64,000 bases of DNA from Acidimicrobiia bacterium (GCA_041676705.1 JBAYRL010000006.1:50943-114942), one strand, 5' to 3'; numbered from the stretch's first letter, positions 32,539 to 42,041 are shown. A program made the numbers and translations. Notes: a model not told the origin generated them from the sequence alone.

Positions 32539-33798
32539 TTAACGCTTCAAATTCACTACTTCCATCAGCAGCTCATCCGAGGTGGTGACCACACGCGAGT
32601 TGGCCTGGAAGCCACGCTGAGCCACGATCAGGCTGGTGAACTCTTGAGCCAGGTCGACATTCGACATTTCGAGGGTGCCCGAACTTAGGAGGCCACGGCC
32701 GCCTTCACCCGCTCGACCTAGCTGGGCCAGACCCGAGTTCATGGTGGGACGGAAGTTCGAGCCACCCACCTTTTCGAGGCCCTCGGGGTTGGCAAAGACG
32801 GCAAGGGCGATCTGCCCGATGGGCCGGGTGCGGCCATTCGAGTAGGAACCGACGATCAAGCCGTCTTGGGAGACGGTGAAAGACTGGAGCGACCCGGCAG
32901 CGGAGCCCGCTTGGTCAAGAATCGCCAGTGTCGAAAGCTCCCCGTATTGGGTGAGTCGGTTAGGCCCGCCCTCTTCACCCAAGGTGATAGTGATATCTCC
33001 ACCAAATATTCCGTCAGCGTCGTCAATAACAATTCCATAGTCAGCGGGAGTGTCCAGCTCGCCGGTGTCGGGGTCGAAAGCCAATGTTTCGGTATTTAAC
33101 TCGACGTCATCACCATTTTCGTCAACGTAGGAGAAAGTGACTTCCCACTCGTTTTCATCGGTCTTCTCAAAAGCCATCTTCAAGCTGACGGGATTACCTT
33201 GCCCATCGAAAACCTGCACCGAGTTGGTAATGATGCGGCCCACATCAGCATTAGCCGGCAAGTTTCCACCCACGGTCACACCGGGCTCGCGTGATGATGT
33301 GGCCACGGGCGCAATCAAGTCGCCAACTGGAATTTGGATCATACCCACCGGTCCGTTGGTGTTGACTCGACCATCGGCTCCTGATTGCCAGCCATTGATA
33401 AATGCGCCGTCTTGGGTTACCAATCGACCCAGCGCATCAACCGAGAAGGACCCGGCTCGGGTGTAGAGCTGTTGGCCCGCTTGGCTAACCACAAAGAAGC
33501 CGTCACCTTCAATTGCCAAGTCGGTGGCGCGCCCGGTGCGTTGCAGCGCACCTTGACCAAAGTTGGTGGTAATGGCAGCCACACGGGCACCAAGACCAAC
33601 TTGTGCCGGGTTAGTGCCACCTTGTTGCGCGGTGGCAGCTCCCCCGCCCTGAAGCGTTTGGCTTAACACATCTTGGAAAACCACGTTCGAGGTTTTGAAA
33701 CCGGTGGTGTTGACGTTCGCAATGTTGTTACCCACTACGTCCATCATGGTTTGGTGGTTACGTAAGCCCGATACGGCCGAGAACATTGATCGGATCAT
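32539..33798 (-). CDS. flgE: Flagellar hook protein FlgE
   Basis: 419 residues. The N-terminal rod-type segment MIRSMFSAVSGLRNHQTMMDVVGNNIANVNTTGFKTS, in consecutive halves, and the C-terminal LEMSNVDLAQEFTSLIVAQRGFQANSRVVTTSDELLMEVVNLKR-type end are the paired D0 helices of hook and rod proteins. The middle (about 90-340) with LQRTGRATDLAIEGDGFFVV is the FlgE/FlgG core; the size and the place behind flgD mark it as the hook rather than the distal rod. Overlaps flgD by 4 bases. Exported by the type III system without signal peptide. Confidence 0.94.
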   Translation of the reverse strand: MIRSMFSAVSGLRNHQTMMDVVGNNIANVNTTGFKTSNVVFQDVLSQTLQGGGAATAQQGGTNPAQVGLGARVAAITTNFGQGALQRTGRATDLAIEGDGFFVVSQAGQQLYTRAGSFSVDALGRLVTQDGAFINGWQSGADGRVNTNGPVGMIQIPVGDLIAPVATSSREPGVTVGGNLPANADVGRIITNSVQVFDGQGNPVSLKMAFEKTDENEWEVTFSYVDENGDDVELNTETLAFDPDTGELDTPADYGIVIDDADGIFGGDITITLGEEGGPNRLTQYGELSTLAILDQAGSAAGSLQSFTVSQDGLIVGSYSNGRTRPIGQIALAVFANPEGLEKVGGSNFRPTMNSGLAQLGRAGEGGRGLLSSGTLEMSNVDLAQEFTSLIVAQRGFQANSRVVTTSDELLMEVVNLKR

Positions 33799-34313
33799 GG
33801 AGCTTCTCCTTCTTCTACGGGTGATTCAGTTTCTGTAGGTGTTTCAGCATCTTGGTTGGGTGTTTCGACCTGGTCGCTGTTCGTCCCTGAACCGTCTCCA
33901 GAACCAATTTGTGTAATGGCACCCAAAGGAACCTCTTCGTCTCCGACGTTGAGTACAATCCCGTCTGGGTCTGTCGTGGCCGAGCTCACGACGCCAACAC
34001 CCGTGGTGCCATCCATTCGCAGGAAGGAAATTTCCTTACCTATAAGGGTGCTAGCAGTACCAAGGGCCAAAGCCCAGGTTTGTTCAGATGTTTGGGTGGC
34101 AATGTGTTCCAGCTTTTCAACCGCCGTGAACTGGGCGGTTTGAGCTAGGAACTCACCAGGATCCGCGGGCGATAGTGGATCTTGATATTTCAGCTGCGCT
34201 ACCAAGAGCTTCATGAAAGCGTCTTTGTCCATCTCCGACGAAGAACGCGCCTGGTTGGTATTAGCGCCCCAAGTGTCGGCGGTAGCGGCCGGGGTAGGTG
34301 GAATGTAAGTCAT
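33795..34313 (-). CDS. flgD: Hook-capping scaffold protein FlgD
   Basis: 172 residues. Family core at about 28-80: MDKDAFMKLLVAQLKYQDPLSPADPGEFLAQTAQFTAVEKLEHI, in consecutive halves. The remaining domain (about 85-135) is short, like that of Bacillus FlgD. A strongly acidic tail rich in Glu, Thr and Pro (about 140-172) is not typical of enterobacterial FlgD. It caps the growing hook. Start overlaps neither fliK nor flgE by more than 4 bases. Confidence 0.92.
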   Translation of the reverse strand: MTYIPPTPAATADTWGANTNQARSSSEMDKDAFMKLLVAQLKYQDPLSPADPGEFLAQTAQFTAVEKLEHIATQTSEQTWALALGTASTLIGKEISFLRMDGTTGVGVVSSATTDPDGIVLNVGDEEVPLGAITQIGSGDGSGTNSDQVETPNQDAETPTETESPVEEGEAP

Positions 34314-34314
34314 G

Positions 34315-35499
34315 TTAAAGATCCAGGTTTAGGGCGCCGGGGCCAACGCGAATAGGAGTATTTACAGCCGGTGTGCCATGGGCAGCTGAGGGGTTTGTCG
34401 CACTTTCACCAGCGTCATGCCCCATCACGTGGGGCGCCTGTTGCGCCTCGGTGTTGCCCTGGCCACCCGAGGAGGTTTTATCGCCAACATCCACGTTGCC
34501 AAGCTGGACGCCTGCTTTGGTAAGTTCGCCACGCAGGTCGGGTAGCGAATTTTGCAGAGCATCTCGGCCGAGCACGTGTTCCGCCACGGCTCGAATGCTT
34601 AGCACCCCGTCTTTCAAGGAAACCTCTAGATGGACCGAACCCAATTCCGCTGGGTGAAGTTCCACCGAAAGACGTTGGCTGCCGTCGGATAAGAGCCGCA
34701 CCGGTTTAAGTGCGGTGGCCAGTTGTTCCCACACCGGCGCTTCGGGTTGGGCCATGCTTTGGGCTTCGCTAAGCGCGGTTTCAAAATTGGCGGCCGTAGC
34801 GGTGGGCGGTGTTGCTGGTGCGGTCACCATATTCGGTGTTGCCGCCGGTTTTGCTTGTTCTGCTGCCGGGCCTTTGGGTTGAACAATCTCGGCCTTAGCT
34901 GATTCCGATGAGCCCACCTGTTCCGACGCTGGAGCGGTTTGGGTGACCGCCTCTTGGTTGGTTTGCGCCGGGGTTTGTGGCGTGAGTTCGGTGTCTTGTT
35001 CGACCTCGGCACGAGCAGTGGTGTCGATTGTGAAATCGGTTCTTGGCGCCGAAGGTCCTTCTTCTGCGTTCTCCGGCGCAGAACTGCTCTCCCCCGCCAA
35101 GCTATTTGGTGGTTCAGAAGGTATTTCAGGCGACGAACTGGCGTGTGCCACAACGTCGGGTTGCGATGCCGCCTCCTCTGGCGGGGCCTCCTCGGTTTTG
35201 GTTTGGCTTTGGTCGACTTCGTCCACCGTGCGGAGTTGACCCCACACGTCCCAAGCTATGGCTATAGGCTCACCATTGGTTGACGATAAAGCCTCTTCGG
35301 TTTCCTCGTCGCTAAGGTCTTCAACCACAGCTTCGGTGTCAGTTTCTGAAACCAGCACGGGCATTACCCGTTCAGCCACCTCGGCAAAGGTTTCACCTTC
35401 GGTCTCGCTGAAATCGGCGCTGTCGGTCGCGACAGACGGGGCGTTAGCACCGCTGTAGGTGGTGACCGGCGCTGGCAGCACCGCTGTTAAGTCTGACAT
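34315..35499 (-). CDS. fliK: Flagellar hook-length control protein FliK
   Basis: 394 residues. The first 240 are low-complexity, rich in Ala, Glu, Ser, Thr and Pro, as in FliK rulers. The C-terminal domain (about 265-345) has SDGSQRLSVELHPAELGSVHLEVSLKDGVLSIRAVAEH and RDALQNSLPDLRGELTKAGVQLGNVDV, the Flg_hook pattern that contacts FlhB. Its place between the peptidoglycan hydrolase and flgD agrees. It measures the hook and triggers the switch of FlhB. Confidence 0.9.
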   Translation of the reverse strand: MSDLTAVLPAPVTTYSGANAPSVATDSADFSETEGETFAEVAERVMPVLVSETDTEAVVEDLSDEETEEALSSTNGEPIAIAWDVWGQLRTVDEVDQSQTKTEEAPPEEAASQPDVVAHASSSPEIPSEPPNSLAGESSSAPENAEEGPSAPRTDFTIDTTARAEVEQDTELTPQTPAQTNQEAVTQTAPASEQVGSSESAKAEIVQPKGPAAEQAKPAATPNMVTAPATPPTATAANFETALSEAQSMAQPEAPVWEQLATALKPVRLLSDGSQRLSVELHPAELGSVHLEVSLKDGVLSIRAVAEHVLGRDALQNSLPDLRGELTKAGVQLGNVDVGDKTSSGGQGNTEAQQAPHVMGHDAGESATNPSAAHGTPAVNTPIRVGPGALNLDL

Positions 35500-36518
35500 C
35501 AGTTGCCTCCGTTCAAGATGCTCTGCACCTTGGCCACATAGGTCTGAGTTTGGGAATATGGCGGAATTCCGCCGTGTTTGCGAACTGCTCCCGGCCCGGC
35601 GTTGTAGGCAGCCAGAGCCAAATCTAAGCTGCCAAAATCATCGAGTTGGGCACGCAGGTATCGGGCCGCACCATCTATTGCTTGGCGCGGATCAAGCGGA
35701 TCGATACCCATAGAAGCCGCAGTTTGGGGCATGAATTGCATCAGCCCGAGCGCCCCGGCCGAGCTCTTAGCATTGGGATTAAAACCAGATTCCACTTTGG
35801 CCACCGCCGCTAACAACTTGGGGTCAACCCCGTAGCGAGAGCCACTTTCGCTGAAGTAAGCCGCATAGGCCTGTGGCACTCCAGCCACACCTAAGGAGTT
35901 GGCAGCTTGATTATTTCCCAACATGGACACCGCGCTCCAACCAGGAATCGCACCGCCTGTGGCTAAGGGTGTACTAGCGCTGGGCGTGTAACGACGAATA
36001 GCGGTAATGGGCCGATCGATGGCTTCATAGGTGACCACATCACCACGTCTGGGTGAATGCACCATCATGCCGTCACCAGCGTAAATAGCTACATGGTTGA
36101 CCGGGGAACCAAAAGCCAGAATGTCACCGGGGCGGGCTTCATCGAGTGAGGCCACCGCTTGGCCCCCACGAGCTTGATCACGGCTGACTCGTGGAATGTC
36201 GATGCCTAAGTCTTTGAAAACCCGTTGGGTGAAACCGGAACAGTCAAGACCAACATCCGGGTCAGTGCCGCCCCAAAGGTAGGGCACCCCTAGGTAACTC
36301 ATGCCTTGGGCTACCAGGGCCTCGCCGGTATTGGTAAGACCATAAGAAGTCGTGGCGGAGGGGTTAAAATTGACGTTGTTTTGGGCGAGCAGAGTGGCGA
36401 AATCGGCATCGCTGTAAACATCGGTTCCAGCGCCAACTCCTGGTTCGAACCGCGAGATTATTTGGTCGATTCGTGCTAGGGCATTGCCCAGGCCAGCTCC
36501 TGCCATCACCGAGGTCAT
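35499..36518 (-). CDS. Bifunctional peptidoglycan hydrolase: NlpC/P60 peptidase plus lytic transglycosylase
   Basis: 339 residues. Residues 65-180 form an NlpC/P60 peptidase: catalytic C93 in LDCSGFTQRVF, H142 in NHVAIYAG and H154 in VHSP. Residues 215-335 form a Slt-type lytic transglycosylase with Glu243 in AAVAKVESGFNPNA, then GALGLMQFMPQTA and AYNAGPGAV. Both active sites look whole. No signal peptide is visible, so export through the flagellar system is likely. It overlaps fliK by 1 base and fliJ by 4. Likely clears the wall for the rod in place of FlgJ. Confidence 0.88.
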   Translation of the reverse strand: MTSVMAGAGLGNALARIDQIISRFEPGVGAGTDVYSDADFATLLAQNNVNFNPSATTSYGLTNTGEALVAQGMSYLGVPYLWGGTDPDVGLDCSGFTQRVFKDLGIDIPRVSRDQARGGQAVASLDEARPGDILAFGSPVNHVAIYAGDGMMVHSPRRGDVVTYEAIDRPITAIRRYTPSASTPLATGGAIPGWSAVSMLGNNQAANSLGVAGVPQAYAAYFSESGSRYGVDPKLLAAVAKVESGFNPNAKSSAGALGLMQFMPQTAASMGIDPLDPRQAIDGAARYLRAQLDDFGSLDLALAAYNAGPGAVRKHGGIPPYSQTQTYVAKVQSILNGGN

Positions 36519-36958
36519 GGCTCGTCCTCATTCTGGTTCTGGCTGGCTCGAGTGATGATTAAATCATCGAGTTCTTTTTGTTCTTCTCGATCCATCTCAG
36601 CCTGATATTCCGCCCGTGAACGAGAATCGAGGCGTTCTAAGGTAGAAACCTTCTGGGCGGCGGCTTTCCATTCATCAATACGAGTGTTTACCATCAGCGC
36701 AGCATTCGCTTCGGCGGTGCGGGCTGCTAGCAGCGCTTGGGCTAAACCCTGGTGGTGGTAACGTTCCGCCAAAAAACTGCTGGTAGTTATTTGGCCACGA
36801 TGCCCCACCCGATTAGCTAAACGATCGGTGCGTTGTGCAACCTCAGCCCCGGCTTCCAGTAAACGTTGGCGTGCCATTAACAACTCACCACGGGCTTGTT
36901 CTTCTTGAATTCGCCGCACTCGGGCCACTTGTTCCAGGCGGAAACGGTAGCGTTTCAT
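36515..36958 (-). CDS. fliJ: Flagellar export protein FliJ
   Basis: 147 residues, predicted to be nearly all helical coiled coil, starting MKRYRFRLEQVARVRRIQEEQARGELLMA, which is the FliJ pattern. Charged heptads continue through TRIDEWKAAAQKVSTLERLDSRSRAEYQAEMDREEQKELDDL. FliJ sits like the gamma subunit of an F-type ATPase inside the FliI hexamer and contacts FlhA. Overlaps fliI by 4 bases. Confidence 0.87.
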   Translation of the reverse strand: MKRYRFRLEQVARVRRIQEEQARGELLMARQRLLEAGAEVAQRTDRLANRVGHRGQITTSSFLAERYHHQGLAQALLAARTAEANAALMVNTRIDEWKAAAQKVSTLERLDSRSRAEYQAEMDREEQKELDDLIITRASQNQNEDEP

Positions 36959-38304
36959 GGCGCACCGACCTCGGTGTCAGCCCAGGGCACATCAAGAACC
37001 GAGGCCAAGTTATGCCACGCTTCACCTGGCTGCGTGGTTTCACCCATCCCTTGGCGCAAAAACTGGTTGATGCTGTCTCGGCGCAAGACGGCTTCATCTA
37101 CCAACGGGTTGCTGCCGGGCTGATAGGCCCCAATTTCAATTAGGTCTTGCGCGTCGCGGTAGACGGCCAACAATTGGCGTGCCAGCTGGGCGAGTTCTTG
37201 TTCTTGCGGGCTAGTGATGGCGCCTGCCAGACGGGAAATAGATTCCAAAACATCGACCGTCGGGAAATGACCTGAGGTGGCTAAGCGGCGCGACAAAGCA
37301 ATGTGGCCATCAAGAATTGATCGGGCCGAATCTCCAATCGGGTCGTTTAGGTCATCGGCTTCCACCAACACGGTGTAAATACCAGTGATCGAGCCTTGCT
37401 CCGAGGTCCCGGCACGTTCTAAAAGCCGAGGCAGCAATGCAAATACTGAAGGTGGATAGCCCCTGGTGGCAGGCACTTCTCCTGCGGAAAGGCCAATCTC
37501 GCGTTGAGCCATCGCAAAGCGGGTCAGGCTGTCCATTAACAGGTTCACGTGACGGCCCTGATCACGAAAATATTCGGCGACTCTGGTGGCCGCGAAGGCC
37601 GCCCGCAAACGTACCAAAGCTGGTTCATCAGAGGTGGCAACTACCACCACCGAGCGGGCTAGACCCTCGGGGCCTAGGTCACGTTCGATGAACTCTCGAA
37701 CTTCACGACCACGTTCGCCAATTAGCGCCACTACCGAAACATCAGCATCGGTACCTCGAACAATCATCGACATTAGGCTTGATTTACCAACGCCTGAGCC
37801 TGCGAAAATGCCAATGCGTTGACCGCGACCAACCGGCACCATGGTGTCAAGAGAACGCACCCCTAAATGCACGGCTTCCGAAATAGAGGGTCGCCGCAGC
37901 GGATGTGGGGCATCTGCCATTAAGGCCGCACGTTGTAGCGATCCTAGGGGTGGACCGTCGTCAAGGGGTCGACCCAAACCGTCAATCACCCGCCCCAACA
38001 ACTCTTCGCCCACTGGAACCGAAATTGCTTGCCCCAAAGCCTCAACCGGAGCACCAGCTCGTAGCCCGTTCAGCTCATCTAACGGCATTGCTGTCACAGA
38101 ATCGACACCGATAGCCACCACTTCACCCAGTACACGCCCGGTTGCGGTTTCTACTCGAATCACATCGCCGATAGCGGCTTCAACGCCAGCCACTTCAAAG
38201 GTAAGGCCTACTACTTTGGTCACACGACCGGTTCGGCGCGCCCCGGCCGCCATTAGGGCCGCGTCGACACGCTCTGCCAGTGGCGTTCCCGCAAAGGCCA
38301 CCAT
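36955..38304 (-). CDS. fliI: Flagellum-specific export ATPase FliI
   Basis: 449 residues from the ATG at 38304, which follows the fliH stop by one base and has a GAAGGG site upstream; an ATG at 38352 inside fliH is the alternative. F1-beta-like ATPase: Walker A GSGVGKSS at 169-176, ALIGERGREVREFIE, Walker B LLMDSLTRFAMAQREIGL and the GYPPSVFALLPRLLERAG segment. It powers unfolding and delivery of export substrates with FliH and FliJ. Confidence 0.96.
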   Translation of the reverse strand: MVAFAGTPLAERVDAALMAAGARRTGRVTKVVGLTFEVAGVEAAIGDVIRVETATGRVLGEVVAIGVDSVTAMPLDELNGLRAGAPVEALGQAISVPVGEELLGRVIDGLGRPLDDGPPLGSLQRAALMADAPHPLRRPSISEAVHLGVRSLDTMVPVGRGQRIGIFAGSGVGKSSLMSMIVRGTDADVSVVALIGERGREVREFIERDLGPEGLARSVVVVATSDEPALVRLRAAFAATRVAEYFRDQGRHVNLLMDSLTRFAMAQREIGLSAGEVPATRGYPPSVFALLPRLLERAGTSEQGSITGIYTVLVEADDLNDPIGDSARSILDGHIALSRRLATSGHFPTVDVLESISRLAGAITSPQEQELAQLARQLLAVYRDAQDLIEIGAYQPGSNPLVDEAVLRRDSINQFLRQGMGETTQPGEAWHNLASVLDVPWADTEVGAP

Positions 38305-38305
38305 T

Positions 38306-39010
38306 TTATTGCCACCCTTCGCTGACACTGGCGAAACCGTTAACGGCTTCATGGTTGGGGTCGGCCAAAACCTCGCGGGCGCGGGCTAAGGCCGTAGAAA
38401 TACGGGCATCGACTAAGGCGGTGTCGGTTTCAACCAGTGCCCCACCCGCTTCAATGGCCGCATCAGGCACCACCAACAAATCCCGCCCTGGTGCAATCTG
38501 TGAAAGGTCGCCCAGCGCTTCACAATCATTTGGGTTCATTCGTATGGTGAGCTCACCTCGACCTGGGGCCAGTTTCAAGGCTCGGGCTATGGCCTCACCG
38601 CCAGGGTCGATCGAAGCGTCAACCTCACGATCCAAGATGGCGGCGGCCAAAGATAGCGCCAGGTCAACCACATTGGTTTCGATTTCTTCTAAGGCCGTTG
38701 CTTCACGCTGCGCCAAGGTCGCGATCGCTATTTCTAGGGCTTCAATATTGCGGCGAACTTTCGCTTCAGCCATGGCGGCGGCATCATCAATACCGGCTAC
38801 TAGCCCTTCTGAGTGGCCCCGGCGAAAACCTTCTTCACGGCCTTGGGCCAAACCAGCTTCATAGCCAGCGGCCTGACCGGCGATTTCACCGTGGCGAAAA
38901 CCTTCATCGTGCGCCAAACGGTAAATTGCCAAAGCTTTGGGGTCGCCTTGGTCTTCCGCGACTTCGGGCAGTTCCGAAAGTAGTGGGAACGGGCTATTCG
39001 ACATACTCAT
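38306..39010 (-). CDS. fliH: Flagellar assembly protein FliH
   Basis: 234 residues from ATG 39010, overlapping the end of fliG by 17 bases; a TTG at 39031 is less likely. The centre has repeated Gly-spaced helices typical of FliH (DEGFRHGEIAGQAAGYEAGLAQGREEGFRRG, read in parts), then a V-type E-subunit-like C-terminal domain with VVDLALSLAAAILDREVDA and RGELTIRMNPNDCEAL. FliH holds FliI and links it to FliN. GxxxG-like spacing occurs at about 35-65. Confidence 0.9.
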   Translation of the reverse strand: MSMSNSPFPLLSELPEVAEDQGDPKALAIYRLAHDEGFRHGEIAGQAAGYEAGLAQGREEGFRRGHSEGLVAGIDDAAAMAEAKVRRNIEALEIAIATLAQREATALEEIETNVVDLALSLAAAILDREVDASIDPGGEAIARALKLAPGRGELTIRMNPNDCEALGDLSQIAPGRDLLVVPDAAIEAGGALVETDTALVDARISTALARAREVLADPNHEAVNGFASVSEGWQ

Positions 39011-40022
39011 CACCCGAACGGGTAAGCACAATTTGGCCGGCTTCTTCTAGGGCTCGAATCACCCGAACCACCGCCCCTTGGGCTTCTTCCACCGCTGCTA
39101 GACGCACGGCACCCAACATGTCGATTTCTTCTTTCAGGTTCTCAGCAGCGCGTGATGAAACGTTGGAAAGCACCTTCACCCGCACTTCTTCTTTCACGCC
39201 CTTTAGCGCCAAAGCCAGGTCTTTCGAATCGACTTGGCGCAGCACTTGTTGAATCGAACGATCGTCGAGGGTGAGAATGTCTTCAAACACGAACATCAGG
39301 CTGCGAACTTCGTCGGCTAATGCTTCATCAAAGTTCTCTAAACCTTCGAAAATCAGACGTTCGGTGGCACGATCGGCCCGGTTCAACACGTCAACTAGGG
39401 TTTGAACCCCACCAACTGAGGAAAGGTCGCCTTGTTGCACCACCGAAGATATGCGGGCTTCCAACATGGCTTCCACATTGGCAATAATGTCGGGCGAGGT
39501 GCGGTCCATGGTGGCCACTCGCACCGCAACTTCCCGCTGGAGTTCTTCGGGCAGACTGGTTAGAACCAAAGCCGCGGCGTCGGGGGTCATGTAAGCCACC
39601 ACCAAAGCAATTGTTTGGGGGTGTTCTTCACGAATGAAGCCCAACACCAAGCGCGGGTCGGCTTTGCGTAGAAACTCGAACGGGGCGCTTGCCAAGCTCA
39701 TCGACATTTGCTCGAAGATTTCTTCGGCGCGACGTTCACCTAGCGTGGCGGTCAGCATTTCTTTGGCCACATCAACCCCACCTACCGCTACATGGCGGCG
39801 GGCCGAGGCCGTAATGGCAAACTCACCGAGCACTGCTTCTACTGTGCGGTCGTCAACCTTAGGTAACCGGGCCACTTCGGCCATGATTTCGGTTACTTCG
39901 CTTTCCCGCATCGTTTTTAGAATGGTGGTGGCCCGCTCTTGGCCCATCGCCATTAATAAGATGGCGGTTTTTTGTACCCCGGTCAGGTTCTCAACCGCTT
40001 CGGTGGTTTCAACCAAGGTCAT
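38994..40022 (-). CDS. fliG: Flagellar motor switch protein FliG
   Basis: 342 residues, normal length. N-terminal domain begins LTGVQKTAILLMAMGQERATTILKTM; the middle domain has the EHPQTIALVVAYM motif (about 155-167); the C-terminal torque domain (about 245-330) has MFVFEDILTLDDRSIQQVLRQVDSKDLALALKG with the charged residues that meet MotA. Start overlaps fliF by 4 bases, as is common for this pair, which is mounted together as MS- and C-ring. Confidence 0.96.
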   Translation of the reverse strand: MTLVETTEAVENLTGVQKTAILLMAMGQERATTILKTMRESEVTEIMAEVARLPKVDDRTVEAVLGEFAITASARRHVAVGGVDVAKEMLTATLGERRAEEIFEQMSMSLASAPFEFLRKADPRLVLGFIREEHPQTIALVVAYMTPDAAALVLTSLPEELQREVAVRVATMDRTSPDIIANVEAMLEARISSVVQQGDLSSVGGVQTLVDVLNRADRATERLIFEGLENFDEALADEVRSLMFVFEDILTLDDRSIQQVLRQVDSKDLALALKGVKEEVRVKVLSNVSSRAAENLKEEIDMLGAVRLAAVEEAQGAVVRVIRALEEAGQIVLTRSGDEYVE

Positions 40023-41698
40023 CGTCGGCCACCTCGAGGTTCAGTCATCCAGCCTCGCAACAGCTGGGCTACTTCTTCGGGCTGGTTGTCGATCATGTCG
40101 GCAACTTCGGTGGCTACTCGAACGGCTTCGGGCGGTGGCGTGTGGTGTAACCCACCTACCAGTTCGCTCAGCTCATCAGCATCAAGTGGTGCGAATTCGT
40201 CGTCGTTTGAACCTGCTCCAGCGGCCGCGTCACCCACAGTTAGCCCCACAGTCTCGTAGTTTGCTAGTTGTTCTAGGCCAGCACTTTGGGCCAGGCGGTT
40301 GCGTTTGCGGGCCTTGGCGGTGTTACGCCAAGCAACGCCCACTATTAGCAACACCACCGCCGCCATAGCCAGGGTTTGCATTAGTTCACGCTGGCTTTGC
40401 GAGCTGGCTTTAGCTTCAGCCGCTGCCATTTCTTCTTCCAGCGCTTCAGCCGCACTGGTGTCGAAAGCCATTCGGCTGACCACCACGGTGTCACCCCGGT
40501 CGGTAATAATTCCGGCGGCCACCGCAACCACATCTTCAATTTGTTCCAGCATGGCCGGTGTGGTGGTGGCGGAATCCACAATTACCGCTACCGACATTCG
40601 TTCAATTTTGCCGGGTGCCCGATTAATAAGTTCAACCTCACGGTTCAGCGCGTATTGGCGAGCAGCTTCATCTAAGTCATAGCTGCGGTTTTCGCCAGAA
40701 CCGGTGCCGCCTTGTCCCCCGTCTAGGTCGAGAATGCCGCCTACCATGGGGGTTTCACCGGTGTATTTTTCGGTGCGTACATCGTCGTTTAGAACCAGTT
40801 GGGGCTGTTCACCTTCAGTGTCGGCAGTTTCACGAGGGTTGGAATAGGTTTCTTTGGTTACTGAAGCTTCATCGAAGTTCAGTTCCGAGCTCACCCGCAC
40901 CACTGCGTGGTTCGCACCCACCACCGAACCCAACATGGCGGTAATTTCCTTTTCAATGCGGCTTTCGAATTCGGCAGCTTGGCGCATGTTCATATCGCCA
41001 GAACCACCCACCCCCGAACGAACACCGGGCGCCGCTAAGACAACACCGGTAGAGTCGGCCACCGTCACGTCGGCTGGGTCAAGCTTTTCCACACTTGAGC
41101 TGACCAGGTTTACAATGGCCTGCACCTGCATGGGGTCAAGGCTGCCAATGCCGTTGGTTTTGATCATGACCGATGCCGAAGCTTTGGCGTCTTGTAGCGC
41201 AAAAGCGGTGCGGCGTGGCAGGGCCAGGTGAACGGTGGCTACTTCTACCCCGTCAATTGACCGTATGGTTTTTGCTAGCTCGGCTTCAAGTGCCCGCTGG
41301 TAGCCCACCTGTTGGCTGAAATCGGATGCGGTGATGCCTATGCCGTCTAGGTTTTGCCAGCCTTCGCCCCCGCCTTGGCTGGGTAGCGGTTTGGCGCTCA
41401 TCAGAATACGGGTTTTGTACAGCTTGTCTTGCGGCACCGCAATGGTGGCACCACCGTTACTCAAGCGGTATGGAATGCCTTCGCCTTCTAAGGTTTCCAC
41501 CACCGCGGCGGCGTCTTCACCCGAAATCGAGGCGTAAAGGGTGGCATATTCGGTGGCATTGGCTACCCGCACGAACGTCAGCAGCGCAATTACTGCTAGG
41601 GCCGTGCCGCCACCAATCAACGCTTTTTGTTTGGTGGTGAAGCCGTCACTTAAAGTTTGGGCCCGTTCTTTTAGCGATTTCACGTCGAAGCCTGCCAT
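40019..41698 (-). CDS. fliF: Flagellar MS-ring protein FliF
   Basis: 559 residues. Two membrane helices, about 25-45 (ALIGGGTALAVIALLTFV) and about 448-468 (LMQTLAMAAVVLLIVGVAW), bracket the large periplasm-side domain, which has the ring-building YscJ-like motifs (PQDKLYKTRILMSAKPLPSQGGG; QQVGYQRALEAELAKTIRSIDGVEVATVHLALP). The C-terminal tail that binds FliG has DELSELVGGLHHTPP. Start shares one base with the fliE stop. Confidence 0.96.
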   Translation of the reverse strand: MAGFDVKSLKERAQTLSDGFTTKQKALIGGGTALAVIALLTFVRVANATEYATLYASISGEDAAAVVETLEGEGIPYRLSNGGATIAVPQDKLYKTRILMSAKPLPSQGGGEGWQNLDGIGITASDFSQQVGYQRALEAELAKTIRSIDGVEVATVHLALPRRTAFALQDAKASASVMIKTNGIGSLDPMQVQAIVNLVSSSVEKLDPADVTVADSTGVVLAAPGVRSGVGGSGDMNMRQAAEFESRIEKEITAMLGSVVGANHAVVRVSSELNFDEASVTKETYSNPRETADTEGEQPQLVLNDDVRTEKYTGETPMVGGILDLDGGQGGTGSGENRSYDLDEAARQYALNREVELINRAPGKIERMSVAVIVDSATTTPAMLEQIEDVVAVAAGIITDRGDTVVVSRMAFDTSAAEALEEEMAAAEAKASSQSQRELMQTLAMAAVVLLIVGVAWRNTAKARKRNRLAQSAGLEQLANYETVGLTVGDAAAGAGSNDDEFAPLDADELSELVGGLHHTPPPEAVRVATEVADMIDNQPEEVAQLLRGWMTEPRGGRR

Positions 41699-42039
41699 TA
41701 GATCTGCATCCTCATAATCTCGTTGAAGGCTTCAACAGCGTTGTTGCGCACTGCCACCGTTAGCTGGGTGGCGAGTTGGGTTTCGGTGGCCAGCACCATG
41801 TAGTCCTCGACCGCTTGTAGATCGCCGGTGGCTGCAGCTTGGGCAGCTTGGTCGGTGGCGGTGTGGGCAGCTTGAAGATTGTCGAGAGCATTGATTACGG
41901 CTTGGCCGAATCCAAGGCTTTGGTCACCGTCGGATTCGTTGGTCGCACCTAGAGCGTTTTTGGCGTTACCCACCTGCGCCAAGTCGCCAAAACGTGAAGC
42001 CGCAACTCCGCTAGCACCAATGGGAGGAATGATGGCCAT
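41698..42039 (-). CDS. fliE: Flagellar hook-basal body protein FliE
   Basis: 113 residues. FliE joins the MS-ring and export gate to the rod. The conserved end is visible: LQAAHTATDQAAQAAATGDLQAVEDYMVLATETQLATQLTVAVRNNAVEAFNEIMRMQI, read as consecutive helical segments, where VRNNAVEAFNEIMRMQI is the family signature. Two bases separate it from flgC. Confidence 0.94.
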   Translation of the reverse strand: MAIIPPIGASGVAASRFGDLAQVGNAKNALGATNESDGDQSLGFGQAVINALDNLQAAHTATDQAAQAAATGDLQAVEDYMVLATETQLATQLTVAVRNNAVEAFNEIMRMQI

Positions 42040-42041
42040 GG

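Noticed and set aside
38305..38352. Upstream ATG of fliI at 38352, inside fliH
   Set aside because: It would overlap fliH by 47 bases; the ATG at 38304 directly after the fliH stop has a better ribosome site.
39634..40368. Plus-strand open frame of 244 codons opposite fliG/fliF
   Set aside because: Antisense shadow of two overlapping, well-recognised ring genes.
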